39,219 nt of DNA from Paenibacillus ferrarius (GTDB lineage: Bacteria; Bacillota; Bacilli; Paenibacillales; NBRC-103111), in contig NZ_MBTG01000047.1 of assembly GCF_002027705.1 (NCBI RefSeq), positions 1 to 39,219 on the forward strand. Reading direction: 5' to 3'. The notes beneath the pieces are model-generated. The model was given only the letters and a program-made list of their open reading frames with translations, did not search any database and had not been told where the DNA came from. Shown here piece by piece: positions 18,013 through 26,314 of the stretch (position 1 is the first letter of the stretch; every line of letters begins with the position of its first letter). The position numbers were made by a program, and so were the translations under genes.

Positions 18013-18015
18013 AAG

Positions 18016-18048
18016 AAGGCTGCCGACACGAATGTCGGCAGCCTTTTT
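18016..18048. terminator. Bidirectional terminator between convergent genes
   Basis: A perfect 13-bp stem (AAGGCTGCCGACA with its complement) and a 4-base loop are followed rightward by five T and preceded by an A-run that serves the leftward azoreductase gene. It lies 3 bases after the kinase stop. Confidence 0.85.
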
Positions 18049-18058
18049 CACGCAAAGC

Positions 18059-18694
18059 TTAGAAGCTGGAAGCAAGTTCTTTGGCTTTCGCGATTGCTTT
18101 TTCTTTAATCGCCGGAGCTTGATCCGGAGTGAGTGCCATACCTTCAACGAAAAGAGCTTCGAAAGAAGGAATACCGAAGAACAAGGAGATTTTTTTCAAG
18201 TAGCTGAAGCCACTTTCCATGGCAGCAGCTGGACCTTCGGAATAGATACCGCCGCTAGCTTGGATATGTAATCCTTTTTTGCTAGTCAGTAGGCCAACAG
18301 GACCGTTTTCTGTGTATTTGAACGTTTTACCTGCTACAGCTACGGAATCAACGTAAGCTTTCAAAACTGGAGGGAAGGAGAAATTCCACATTGGGGATAC
18401 GAATACATATTTGTCAGCAGCAACGAATTGGTCTACAAGCTCGCCTAAGCGTGCAACTTTTGCTTTTTCAGCATCAGTCAGTTGATCAAAAGCTGTACCG
18501 GATTGAAGTTTTCCCCAACCGCTGAACACGTCAGCATCGATTGCTGGAACATCTTGTTTGTACAGATCCAGATAGATGACTTCATCGGAAGGATTCGCTT
18601 CACGATAAGCGTCAATAAATTCTTTACCTACAGCCAAGCTATAGGATGTTTGGTGATCGTGCGGGTGTGCGGTAATATACAAGACAGTAGACAT
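18059..18694 (-). CDS. azoR: FMN-dependent NADH-azoreductase
   Basis: This 211-residue flavodoxin-fold protein is closely related to AzoR/AcpD. It reduces quinones and azo compounds with NADH and FMN. The N-terminal beta-strand and phosphate-binding loop (VLYITAHPHDHQTSYS), the FMN-contacting PMWNFSFPPVLKAYVDSV segment and the ASGGIYSEGP loop are all recognisable, and the length matches the family. The start ATG follows AGGGAAGT. It is monocistronic, with its own -35/-10 pair upstream and a bidirectional terminator downstream. It is divergent from the c-di-GMP protein gene. Its likely role is detoxification of quinones or electrophiles. Confidence 0.93.
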   Translation of the reverse strand: MSTVLYITAHPHDHQTSYSLAVGKEFIDAYREANPSDEVIYLDLYKQDVPAIDADVFSGWGKLQSGTAFDQLTDAEKAKVARLGELVDQFVAADKYVFVSPMWNFSFPPVLKAYVDSVAVAGKTFKYTENGPVGLLTSKKGLHIQASGGIYSEGPAAAMESGFSYLKKISLFFGIPSFEALFVEGMALTPDQAPAIKEKAIAKAKELASSF

Positions 18695-18735
18695 TAATTG
18701 TACTTCCCTTCTATATTTAAAATAATTACAGTTTC

Positions 18736-18764
18736 ATTATAGCTTATTATTAGTAAGTCGGCAA
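18736..18764 (-). promoter_or_regulatory. Promoter of azoR
   Basis: On the minus strand TTGCCG (18759-18764) and a perfect TATAAT (18736-18741) are separated by 17 bp, a good sigma-A promoter about 40 bases before the azoR start. Confidence 0.6.
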
Positions 18765-18778
18765 TATAAATATAGTAA

Positions 18779-18798
18779 ATAACCGTTTAGGTTATATT
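18779..18798 (+). promoter_or_regulatory. Operator-like inverted repeat overlapping a -10
   Basis: ATAACC-GTTTA-GGTTAT is a perfect 6+6 dyad with a 5-bp centre (18779-18795). It overlaps TATATT (18793-18798), a plausible -10 for the rightward c-di-GMP gene, and lies upstream of the divergent azoR promoter. The position suits a repressor site for the rightward gene. Confidence 0.4.
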
Positions 18799-18913
18799 AG
18801 TGGGATCCGACAGACGAAGGATTTTCGTCAAACGATGTCGAAATGGAGCTTATAGCCTAGCATACATATGATTTTTTACCATGATGACCATAGACGAAAG
18901 CAGGGGGAATCCA

Positions 18914-21900
18914 TTGACAATAAGACCGGACTGCTACCGAATTGCTGTATATACGCCGCATGTCGACGGTGATTATTTTGGTAAATTGCTTTCTACCATT
19001 AACGAAGAAGCACAAGCCTACAATGCTCAAGTGACAATTATTCAAACATATATGAATTATCCGCATGACACAGCCACGGCACATCCCGTTTTCGCTGAGC
19101 ATATGGACGCTTGTATTATCATTCTGAAAGCTGTCAGTGAATCTTTTGTGCAAACGATTTCAGAATGGGGGAAACCGTTCGTTTTTATTGGCTACCAAGA
19201 AGAAGCGTCCGACTTTTATTCCGTGGTTATAGATAATCGGGGTGGTATGAAAGAGGCTGTTGTTCATTTAATCGATCATGGTCACACGCAGATTGCGTTC
19301 GCGGCGGCGATGGCTCATTATGATCAACGCGAGCGCTACGAAGCTTATCGAGAAGCATTGCAGGAAAGAGGGCTTCCGTATCAATCGGAGCTTGTGCTTG
19401 ATTTGCCCAGCGATATGCAGAATGCCGGCAGAGATGCTGCTTTCACCCTGTTGGATAATGGTCATCCCTTCACGGCTGTTGTAACCGGTTCGGATTCCAA
19501 TGCCTTCGGCATGATGATAGGGCTGCGGGAAAGAGGAATCGACGTGCCTAGCCAGGTTGCGGTTATTGGCTTTGATGATATTGAGCAAGCTGCCTATCGG
19601 ACTTTCGAACTTACCACAATTAAGCAGCCGCATCATCAATTGGCGAAGACTGCTTGCGATCTTTTGTTTCGTATGCTGATCAACAAAGAAGTTCCTGAGC
19701 AGCGGGTAACGACCATAGCTGTTTCGTTAGTCAAACGATCTTCTTGCGGCTGCTTAGGCGAGGCGAAGCATGTAAAGCAAAGTTTAGAGGAATCGCTTCA
19801 AACCGTTGAAAGCCTGCGCTCCACACTAATAGACATCGAGTTCACCAACTATGAGCTTATCCAAGGGCTGATTCGAGCTACTTCGGATGAAAAGGTGGAG
19901 CTGTCCAACTTGTTTTGGAACTCGTCGCATTGGGGATATCTGGCGCTATGGGAACTCGGAGACACTGGCAAGGAGCGTCTTGTCATCGATCGTGTATTTA
20001 GCAAGAAAAATGAGGCGCTTCCTGCCATTGGTTCGGAATATCCGATAGCTGCGTTCCCGCCTATTGACAATTTGCCCCTATCCGTATCGGCGGAAGGTGG
20101 GGATATTGTTCTCGTTCATCCGGTCACAAGTGAAACGCAGGACTGGGGATTCCTAGTGCTTGTCGGGCCGCTTCACACACTGAACCATTTATTCATAAAT
20201 AACTTAGGACGGCATAGTTATACGATTTTAACAGCGGCACTGGAGCGGGAAAGACTTTATCGGCAAGTCAGTTCGCTGGCGGAGAATCTAGAGATTGTCT
20301 CTCGCAATACGAACGATGCGATATGGGATTGGGATCTTATCACGAATAAGATGGAATGGAATTATCGTGTTTATAAAATGCTCGGAAGTATCAGTGTGCA
20401 CCTGACGCCGGATCCGTTATCTTTACAAGATTTCATTCATCCGAATGATGTGACCAAGATTCGCTGTAAATTGCTAGAGCATTTCGAGCATGGAGTTCCT
20501 TATCAGCTCGAATACCGTGTTCGTCAATCCGATGGCGGCTATAAGTGGCTGCACACTGTCGGTGAAGTGATTCGTGATCGGACGGGCCGACCTATTCGGA
20601 TGATTGGCACGTTCACGGATATCACCAAGAAGAAAGAAGACGAAGAGCGCATTATTCGACTTGCTTACCACGATACGTTGACGGGGCTGCCGAATCGTTC
20701 GTATATGCAGGAGCGGCTGGAAGAGGAGATGGAGACAAGCAAAGCGGCAGGCTTGATGCTCGCGGTGCTGATGATCGACCTTGACCGTTTCAAAATCATT
20801 AACGATACATTGGGTCATCATGCCGGAGACAGACTGCTGCAGCACACAGCGGAAATGCTGCGCAAGAGTGTGCGCTCCAAGGACACGATTGCCCGTTTGG
20901 GCGGGGATGAATTTATCGTCATCCTGCCTGCAGTTCACGGCTCGGCTGAGGTGAAACGGATGGCTGAGCGGATTATTAACTATCTGTCAGAGCCGATCCT
21001 CATTGAGGGACAAGAGGCGTATTCGTCTGCAAGTGTCGGGGCTTGTTTCTACCCGGAAGACGGGCTTACAGTAGAAATGTTAATCAAACATGCGGATATG
21101 GCGATGTACAAAGCCAAGGAAAACGGGCGCAATCAGATGTGTTTCTACACACCTGCCTTCAGCACGCATCTCGTTCAGAACTTCAATCGGGTCAACCAGC
21201 TGCGCAAGGCGATAGAAAGAGAAGAATTCGAACTGCACTATCAGCCGCAGGTTGATGCTATACACCATAAAGTTACTGGAGTGGAAGCACTTCTGCGCTG
21301 GAAGTCCTCCGAGTTTGGGATGATTGCACCTTCTGATTTCATTCCGCTTGCTGAAGAAAACGGCCTCATTGTCCCCATTAGCGACTGGGTGCTCAAGGAA
21401 GCGTGCCGTCAATTAAAGAAATGGCAGCGCCAAGGGCTGCCTTCCTTCACGATGTCCGTCAATATTTCAGCGCAGCATTTTCAGATTCAGCAATTTTCAA
21501 AATGGGTGAAGAAAGTGTTAGCAGAAATCGGAGTCGCCCCATCGTCCATTTGCCTGGAAATTACGGAATCGACGGCCATTCAGAACATGACGTACAGCCG
21601 TGAGATGATGCAAGAGCTCGTTGACTGTGGGATTCGTTTTGCCATTGATGATTTCGGTACCGGTCATTCTTCATTAATGCTTCTGAGGCGTCTGCCTTTG
21701 CATAATGTCAAGATTGATAAATCTTTCGTTAGCGATATGACGGGGGATGACCGAGATGCCGGCACGATCGTGAAAGCTGTGATTGCGATGAGTCACAGTC
21801 TAGGCTTATCCGTCATTGCCGAAGGCGTGGAAACGAAGGAGCAGCTGCTCCAATTAAAGAACCTGAATTGCGATTATATTCAAGGTTACCTCATTGGCCG

Positions 21901-21958
21901 GCCGATGTCGGCGGAGCAATTTGAAGATTTCCTTGCAGCGAAGCAAACCGAATCATAG
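18914..21958 (+). CDS. LacI-like sensor fused to PAS-GGDEF-EAL (c-di-GMP turnover)
   Basis: This 1014-residue cytoplasmic protein joins a sugar-type ligand sensor to c-di-GMP synthesis and breakdown. Residues about 5-280 are a LacI/GalR-type effector-binding domain without the DNA-binding helix-turn-helix; a linker of about 175 residues follows, then a PAS domain (about 455-575). The diguanylate cyclase domain has GGDEF at about residue 663 and an intact RxxD inhibitory site (RSKD) five residues before it. The phosphodiesterase domain has EALLRW at about 791, and the other catalytic motifs LEITES, DDFGTG, KIDKSF and AEGVET are all present, so both activities look competent. I prefer the TTG start with AGGGGG six bases upstream; an ATG 33 bases earlier (18881) is possible. 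No sugar operon adjoins it. Confidence 0.92.
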   Translation: MTIRPDCYRIAVYTPHVDGDYFGKLLSTINEEAQAYNAQVTIIQTYMNYPHDTATAHPVFAEHMDACIIILKAVSESFVQTISEWGKPFVFIGYQEEASDFYSVVIDNRGGMKEAVVHLIDHGHTQIAFAAAMAHYDQRERYEAYREALQERGLPYQSELVLDLPSDMQNAGRDAAFTLLDNGHPFTAVVTGSDSNAFGMMIGLRERGIDVPSQVAVIGFDDIEQAAYRTFELTTIKQPHHQLAKTACDLLFRMLINKEVPEQRVTTIAVSLVKRSSCGCLGEAKHVKQSLEESLQTVESLRSTLIDIEFTNYELIQGLIRATSDEKVELSNLFWNSSHWGYLALWELGDTGKERLVIDRVFSKKNEALPAIGSEYPIAAFPPIDNLPLSVSAEGGDIVLVHPVTSETQDWGFLVLVGPLHTLNHLFINNLGRHSYTILTAALERERLYRQVSSLAENLEIVSRNTNDAIWDWDLITNKMEWNYRVYKMLGSISVHLTPDPLSLQDFIHPNDVTKIRCKLLEHFEHGVPYQLEYRVRQSDGGYKWLHTVGEVIRDRTGRPIRMIGTFTDITKKKEDEERIIRLAYHDTLTGLPNRSYMQERLEEEMETSKAAGLMLAVLMIDLDRFKIINDTLGHHAGDRLLQHTAEMLRKSVRSKDTIARLGGDEFIVILPAVHGSAEVKRMAERIINYLSEPILIEGQEAYSSASVGACFYPEDGLTVEMLIKHADMAMYKAKENGRNQMCFYTPAFSTHLVQNFNRVNQLRKAIEREEFELHYQPQVDAIHHKVTGVEALLRWKSSEFGMIAPSDFIPLAEENGLIVPISDWVLKEACRQLKKWQRQGLPSFTMSVNISAQHFQIQQFSKWVKKVLAEIGVAPSSICLEITESTAIQNMTYSREMMQELVDCGIRFAIDDFGTGHSSLMLLRRLPLHNVKIDKSFVSDMTGDDRDAGTIVKAVIAMSHSLGLSVIAEGVETKEQLLQLKNLNCDYIQGYLIGRPMSAEQFEDFLAAKQTES

Positions 21959-21969
21959 ATATGGAGCCG

Positions 21970-22003
21970 AACCAGTAATCCTTAGGGAGAACTGGTTTTT
22001 ATT
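21970..22003 (+). terminator. Intrinsic terminator after the GGDEF-EAL gene
   Basis: AACCAGT pairs with ACTGGTT around a 14-base loop and runs into TTTTATTTT. Confidence 0.65.
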
Positions 22004-22026
22004 TTGCATAAATAAATATTTATATA

Positions 22027-22056
22027 TAGACATAGCATATATCGGCATGATATATT
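22027..22056 (+). promoter_or_regulatory. Promoter with overlapping PadR-type operator
   Basis: TAGACA (22027-22032) and TATATT (22051-22056) are 18 bp apart, with a TG one base before the -10 (extended -10). The dyad ATATATC-GGCAT-GATATAT (22037-22055) fills the spacer and covers the -10. It lies directly upstream of the PadR gene, so autorepression is the simplest reading. Confidence 0.55.
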
Positions 22057-22102
22057 AATAATCGTAATATAAATGAAAAAGTGAAATAAAGGAGGCCGCA
22101 CC

Positions 22103-22642
22103 ATGAACAGTCAGGATGTCATTCTAGGCATGCTCATGAAACGTTCGTTAACGGGCTATGAAATCAAACAATTATTTGAGGAGTTATTCTCCTATTTCTA
22201 TAGCTCGAGCTACGGAACAATTTATCCAGTTCTGCATCGCTTGGAGAAGGAAGAGCTGCTTACGAAGGAAAATGTTGTGCAGGAAGGCAAGCCGAATAAA
22301 AATGTGTATACCATTACGGAGAAAGGAAAAAGCCAATTTCAAACGTATTTATCAAGCCCCATGGAATGGGACAACGTCAAGTCAGATTTCTTAATGAGGC
22401 TTTATTTTGGCCAATACGTTGGAACGGAGCAAGTTATCGCATGGCTGAAAAAGGTTCAAATGCAAACGCAGCAGCACCTTGATCAGTTGAATGCGACGTA
22501 TTCGCTCTATAGCAAGGAGATGCATCCAGCGCAAATCATCTGCATTCAAATTGGAATTAAAGAGTTTAAGGCCAAACTGGAAACGATTCAAGAAGGTCTG
22601 ACCCAAATGGAGCAAATAGAAAACGAAGAGAAGAGGGATTAA
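22103..22642 (+). CDS. PadR-family transcriptional regulator
   Basis: This 179-residue regulator has the PadR winged helix at its N-terminus (VILGMLMKRSLTGYEIKQLF, then SYGTIYPVLHRLEKEELL, residues about 4-60) and a C-terminal helical dimerisation domain (Vir_C type). This length and two-domain layout belong to the group of PadR proteins that control adjacent multidrug exporters. AAAGGAGG lies 9 bases before the ATG. The downstream exporter starts one base after its stop codon, so the two are translationally coupled. It is predicted to repress the operon through the dyad in the promoter and to be released by a small hydrophobic compound carried by the pump. Confidence 0.92.
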   Translation: MNSQDVILGMLMKRSLTGYEIKQLFEELFSYFYSSSYGTIYPVLHRLEKEELLTKENVVQEGKPNKNVYTITEKGKSQFQTYLSSPMEWDNVKSDFLMRLYFGQYVGTEQVIAWLKKVQMQTQQHLDQLNATYSLYSKEMHPAQIICIQIGIKEFKAKLETIQEGLTQMEQIENEEKRD

Positions 22643-22643
22643 T

Positions 22644-24170
22644 GTGACAGGTTCAAGTTCAAGCAAGAAGCTTATCATTCTGGCTATGGCACTTGGTTTA
22701 TTAATGTCATCCTTAGATAATACAATTGTGGCTTCTTGTATTAGTAAGTTAAGCGAAGATTTCAATGTTTTTGATAAAATTAGCTGGGTCTTTACGGCGT
22801 ATATGCTGGCTGCCACAAGCACAATGCTAGTATTCGGAAAAATGTCTGATTTATTCGGCCGTAAAATGTTCTACATGATTGGGATCGGGATGTTTCTGCT
22901 TGGATCTGCCTTATGCGGGGTGGCTCAAAGTGTGGATCAGCTTATCTGGTTCCGTGTTATTCAGGGCATCGGGTCAGGCGCTTTATTTCCAATAAGCTTC
23001 ACCATTATCTATACCATTTTTAGCGATCCGAAGGATGCGGCCAAAATGTCAGGCGTCTTCGGAGCGATCTTCGGACTCTCCTCTGTAGCAGGTCCGCAAT
23101 TAGGCAGCTTTATTGCCGAGCATTTTGGCTGGAGATGGAACTTCTATATCAATGTGCCAATCGGCTTGGCTTCAATGATCGTTCTGATGATTGCCTTGAA
23201 AGAGACGCGCTCTGAGCGCAAACCCAAAATAGATTATCTGGGAACGGTGTTCCTCATTACTACAACAGTCTCTTTAATGCTTGCCTTGGAATGGGGCGGC
23301 AAAAATTACGCATGGAGCTCTTGGCAGGAAATCAGCTTGTTTGCGGTCTCTGTGATCGTTGGCGTCTTATTTATCCTGGTGGAGCTGCGAGTTCCGGAGC
23401 CTGTGCTCCCGCTTAGCATTTTTAAGAACAAAATGGTGTTGGGAACCAGTATCATCTGCTTCTGTCAAGGTGTTCTCATGTTCTCAGCCATTACGTATCT
23501 GCCTATTTTTACGGTTGGTGTATTAGGCCATGCCAATTCGAATGGCGTATTAACGCCAATGATGGCTTCCTTAATTGCCGGGGCCATACTTTTCGGCTTC
23601 TTGCAATCCAAGTTTGCATTCCGCACACTCATGATGATTAGTATGCTGATGACAATTGTAGTAGCATGCTTATTGGTTAATGTTGGCCCGGATGCTTCCA
23701 GCGGTTACATGATTGGGCTGATGGTTTTACTGGGGCTTGGTGCCATCGGTCCTTTGATGAGCGTTGCGCAAAGCTCCATTGCAGCCAATGTTGACCCCAA
23801 ATATATGGGTGTCAGCTCCTCCATTGTTGGTTTCTGGCGCAGCATTGGCGGTATTATGGGGGCCTCCATTATGGCGACAATTGTAAATAACAATCTCAAT
23901 CAGCTTATTATGGACGGAGCAGCCAAGGTCGGCATTCCCGCGGATAAAATCAGTACATTAGGCAATCCCGAGCTGCTTATGCGGGCAGGAGGGGCAATTC
24001 CGCCGGAAATTCGGCAGTTCCTGCAAGTTGCATTGGCCAAAGCCATCAATCATGGCTTTATCTTAAGTATTTGTGTCGGCATCATCGGTGTCATCACCGC
24101 ACTGTTCGTGGGAACGAGCAGACTCGATGCCACGAAGAAGCAAGAATCCGCTGCCGCGGTGCACGTGTAA
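22644..24170 (+). CDS. DHA2-family multidrug efflux transporter (EmrB/QacA type)
   Basis: This 508-residue MFS exporter of the 14-helix DHA2 family is driven by the proton gradient. The N-terminal helix motif LMSSLDNTIVASCISKLSEDF, with the membrane aspartate of motif D1, is followed by motif A, GKMSDLFGRK, in the first cytoplasmic loop, and by a motif-C-like stretch, SSVAGPQLGSFI. The start is GTG, coupled to the end of the PadR gene, with AGAGGGA as ribosome binding site. Substrates are not predictable, but drugs or toxic metabolites are usual. It is the last gene of its operon; structured repeats follow. Confidence 0.93.
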   Translation: MTGSSSSKKLIILAMALGLLMSSLDNTIVASCISKLSEDFNVFDKISWVFTAYMLAATSTMLVFGKMSDLFGRKMFYMIGIGMFLLGSALCGVAQSVDQLIWFRVIQGIGSGALFPISFTIIYTIFSDPKDAAKMSGVFGAIFGLSSVAGPQLGSFIAEHFGWRWNFYINVPIGLASMIVLMIALKETRSERKPKIDYLGTVFLITTTVSLMLALEWGGKNYAWSSWQEISLFAVSVIVGVLFILVELRVPEPVLPLSIFKNKMVLGTSIICFCQGVLMFSAITYLPIFTVGVLGHANSNGVLTPMMASLIAGAILFGFLQSKFAFRTLMMISMLMTIVVACLLVNVGPDASSGYMIGLMVLLGLGAIGPLMSVAQSSIAANVDPKYMGVSSSIVGFWRSIGGIMGASIMATIVNNNLNQLIMDGAAKVGIPADKISTLGNPELLMRAGGAIPPEIRQFLQVALAKAINHGFILSICVGIIGVITALFVGTSRLDATKKQESAAAVHV

Positions 24171-24211
24171 GGCTGTATGAATAGGCTGCACACTGTGCGG
24201 TGTTCATGCTT

Positions 24212-24236
24212 CGATTCCACGAACATCGTGAAATCG
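24212..24236 (+). terminator. Hairpin downstream of the efflux gene
   Basis: CGATTCCACGA and TCGTGAAATCG pair (10 of 11 positions) around an ACA loop, 42 bases after the exporter stop. There is no T-run, so termination here would be weak. Confidence 0.35.
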
Positions 24237-24280
24237 ATGGTTGCTTGCAATTGCGGATGCGGTTGCAGTTAGGGTTAGGT

Positions 24281-24296
24281 GGCTCCAGCTGGAGCC
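24281..24296. repeat. 16-bp perfect palindrome
   Basis: GGCTCCAGCTGGAGCC is fully self-complementary. It lies in the long gap after the efflux operon, about 90 bases before the dispersed repeat. There is no T-run beside it; its role is unknown. Confidence 0.5.
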
Positions 24297-24371
24297 TCTA
24301 AAACAGAAGGAGCTGCCTCTCGGTTATTTCGACTTTTGAGACAGCTTCGAAAATGAAGGCCCCGGATTGTG

Positions 24372-24575
24372 CAGAAGCACCGAAAACTGCAAAAGTGCAG
24401 GCTTTTTCACTGAAATAGCTCAAAAAGAGGAAAAGCCTGCGATTATGCAGGCTTTTTAGGCTTTTGCGCGCCTAGAATGGAAAAAGGTGTAAAAAGCCTG
24501 CACAATTGCAGGAATATACGAAAAAGGGGCTGATTCAAGCGCAAAAGGATGCATTATCGCGGGTATTTTTCGCAG
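24372..24575 (+). repeat. Dispersed repeat with four TGC-N6-GCA palindromes, copy A
   Basis: Palindromes of the form TGC-N6-GCA start at 24388, 24438, 24499 and 24550 (the last reads GCG at its end), that is 50, 61 and 51 bp apart. The first three extend to hairpins: CTGCA/TGCAG at 24387-24400, a 10-bp stem AAAAGCCTGC/GCAGGCTTTT at 24431-24456, and CCTGCA/TGCAGG at 24497-24512. The same element occurs at 36232-36435. From the third palindrome onward the copies are almost identical (three substitutions in about 70 bp); between the second and third they have diverged yet kept equal length. The second hairpin, with its T-run, could also terminate the efflux operon. Confidence 0.75.
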
Positions 24576-24770
24576 CCGCAGCCACTTGTTGAAATTAAGT
24601 CGCCAAGTCAGTAAAAAGCTTTGCTCTTGCTTCCTGTACGTGTAGTATTAAATCTGCGAATTCATTGCGGTTTTCTGGCTTCAACGTGCGGCATCGAGTA
24701 ATTAAGCAAGCTGTAGATCATGATAATTTTATAAGTTGTTAGCAGAGCATTTTGAATTTATTTTCCCTGC
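24576..24770. other. Intergenic stretch before the levan cluster
   Basis: There is no gene or clear structure here. It runs from the end of the dispersed repeat to the promoter of the sugar-binding lipoprotein gene. Confidence 0.5.
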
Positions 24771-24776
24771 CCCTTT

Positions 24777-24784
24777 GATATGAT
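24777..24784 (+). promoter_or_regulatory. Extended -10 promoter of the levan-cluster binding protein
   Basis: TGATATGAT (TG-n-TATGAT) lies about 45 bases before the TTG start. The best -35-like hexamer, TTGAAT (24752-24757), is 21 bp away, too far for a classical promoter, so an activator may be needed. Confidence 0.4.
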
Positions 24785-24830
24785 GATGACAAGAACAACA
24801 AGAACAGATAAATGAAAGGGGTATCACAAT

Positions 24831-26198
24831 TTGAAAAAGCTAAGTCAAACAGTAGTAAGCGTTATGCTAGTCGGCGGTTTGCTGGCAGGATGTTCAACAT
24901 CAAGCAACGGCGGGGCTTCACCTTCAACTTCAAATCCAACTACAGTACCCAAACAAACTGACAATGTTGTGAAAAAAGAAGACAAAGTAAAGCTCACGTT
25001 CTGGAGAAACTCGGGGAATGATACAGAGAACGCAGCCTTTGATAAATTAGTCGCTTCGTTCATGCAGAAATATCCGAACATTTCGCTCGAAATGACACCG
25101 ATTCCTTATTCGGATTATGACACGAAATTAAGAGTATCCATTGCTTCAGGCAGTCCGCCGGATATCATGGCGTTGGATGCTCCAACCGTAGGTTCTTATG
25201 CGAATGCGGGTGCATTGAAGCCCTTGACCACGTACTTCAAGACGGATGGGAACATGGATGATGTCCCTAAATCAACGCTTGCAACCTACACGTATCAAAA
25301 TGAAATATATATGGCGCCTTTAACGGAATCTTCGATTGCCATGTTCTATAACAAAAAGATGTTTCAAGCGAAAGGGATTCCACTCCCTTCCAAAAATCCG
25401 GATGAGCCATGGACGTGGGATCAAGTTTTGGATGCCGCGAAGAAAGTGAATGATCCGGCGAACGGCATTTTCGGAATTGATCCCGCGCAGGGCTTCGGAA
25501 ATGCAGGAGGCACAGCCTACTTCAAGTATCCGATTATTTGGCAGTTCGGCGGGGAGATTATGAGTCCTGACGGCAAAACGTCCAAAGGTTATCTGGACTC
25601 CACACAAACGAAGAAAGCGATTCAATTCTTCTCAGATTTGTATAACAAAGATAAAGTATCTGCGCTGGAGTATCCGCCTGATCCATTCCCGAACGGCAAG
25701 CTAGCCATTACAATTGATGGTTCTTGGTCACTTTCCAATCTGAAAGAAAAGTTCCCGAATTTCAAGCTGGGTGAGGACTACGACATTGCTCCGCTGCCTA
25801 AGGGTACGACACAAGCCGTGGCTAATGGAAGTTGGGCGCTAGGGATTTCCGCAAAAAGCAAGAACCCAGATGAAGCTTGGAAGTTCGTCAATTGGGTAAC
25901 TGGGCATGACGGACAGAAGACGTACAGCGAAATGACGAAGGATATCCCATCTCGTTACTCGGCAGCGAAGGAATTCCCAGAACTGAGTGAGTACCCGAAA
26001 AATATTTTCGTTATCCAGAATCAGAAGTACGGCAGACCGCGTCCGATTACACCGATATTCCCCCAAATGTCCGATACTGTGAACAAAATGTTCGAGGATG
26101 TCACCATTGGTAAACGAAATATGGATGCTGCCATTGCAGAAGCCATTACGAGCATCGATAAAGCGTATGCGGATGTAGAGGCGCAGAAGAAAAAGTAA
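24831..26198 (+). CDS. Sugar ABC transporter substrate-binding lipoprotein
   Basis: This 455-residue lipoprotein is the likely fructan or fructo-oligosaccharide receptor of the cluster. Its signal peptide ends in the lipobox LAGC with Cys21, followed by a Ser/Thr/Pro-rich linker. The mature protein is a family-1 sugar-binding domain with typical segments (KLTFWRNSG, YEYP-like hinge regions, GDGSW-like IDGSWSL). The start is TTG with GAAAGGGG about 12 bases upstream. It is transcribed ahead of its sensor kinase and regulator, while the permeases lie 5.5 kb downstream beyond the levanase gene. Assignment to fructans rests only on the neighbours. Confidence 0.9.
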   Translation: MKKLSQTVVSVMLVGGLLAGCSTSSNGGASPSTSNPTTVPKQTDNVVKKEDKVKLTFWRNSGNDTENAAFDKLVASFMQKYPNISLEMTPIPYSDYDTKLRVSIASGSPPDIMALDAPTVGSYANAGALKPLTTYFKTDGNMDDVPKSTLATYTYQNEIYMAPLTESSIAMFYNKKMFQAKGIPLPSKNPDEPWTWDQVLDAAKKVNDPANGIFGIDPAQGFGNAGGTAYFKYPIIWQFGGEIMSPDGKTSKGYLDSTQTKKAIQFFSDLYNKDKVSALEYPPDPFPNGKLAITIDGSWSLSNLKEKFPNFKLGEDYDIAPLPKGTTQAVANGSWALGISAKSKNPDEAWKFVNWVTGHDGQKTYSEMTKDIPSRYSAAKEFPELSEYPKNIFVIQNQKYGRPRPITPIFPQMSDTVNKMFEDVTIGKRNMDAAIAEAITSIDKAYADVEAQKKK

Positions 26199-26214
26199 GC
26201 CCTTTGAAGATAAT

Positions 26215-26245
26215 AGAGACGAATCATTTTGATGATCGTCTCTTT
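26215..26245 (+). terminator. Hairpin between binding protein and kinase genes
   Basis: AGAGACGA pairs with TCGTCTCT; the inner bases can extend the stem (TCAT with GATGA). It is followed by TTG. It is probably an attenuating terminator that lowers expression of the downstream kinase and regulator relative to the binding protein. Confidence 0.6.
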
Positions 26246-26314
26246 GTCGTTGTTTCCTGGGAGGGTTGGCATGTATGATAAATAACGGGCTGTGATAAGA
26301 AACGGGGGACTGTC

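Noticed and set aside
24387..24560. CRISPR-like array from regularly spaced palindromes
   Set aside because: The repeat cores are only about 12-16 bp and differ in their centres, spacers are unequal (50 and 61 bp), the spacers are conserved between the two copies, and no cas gene is present.
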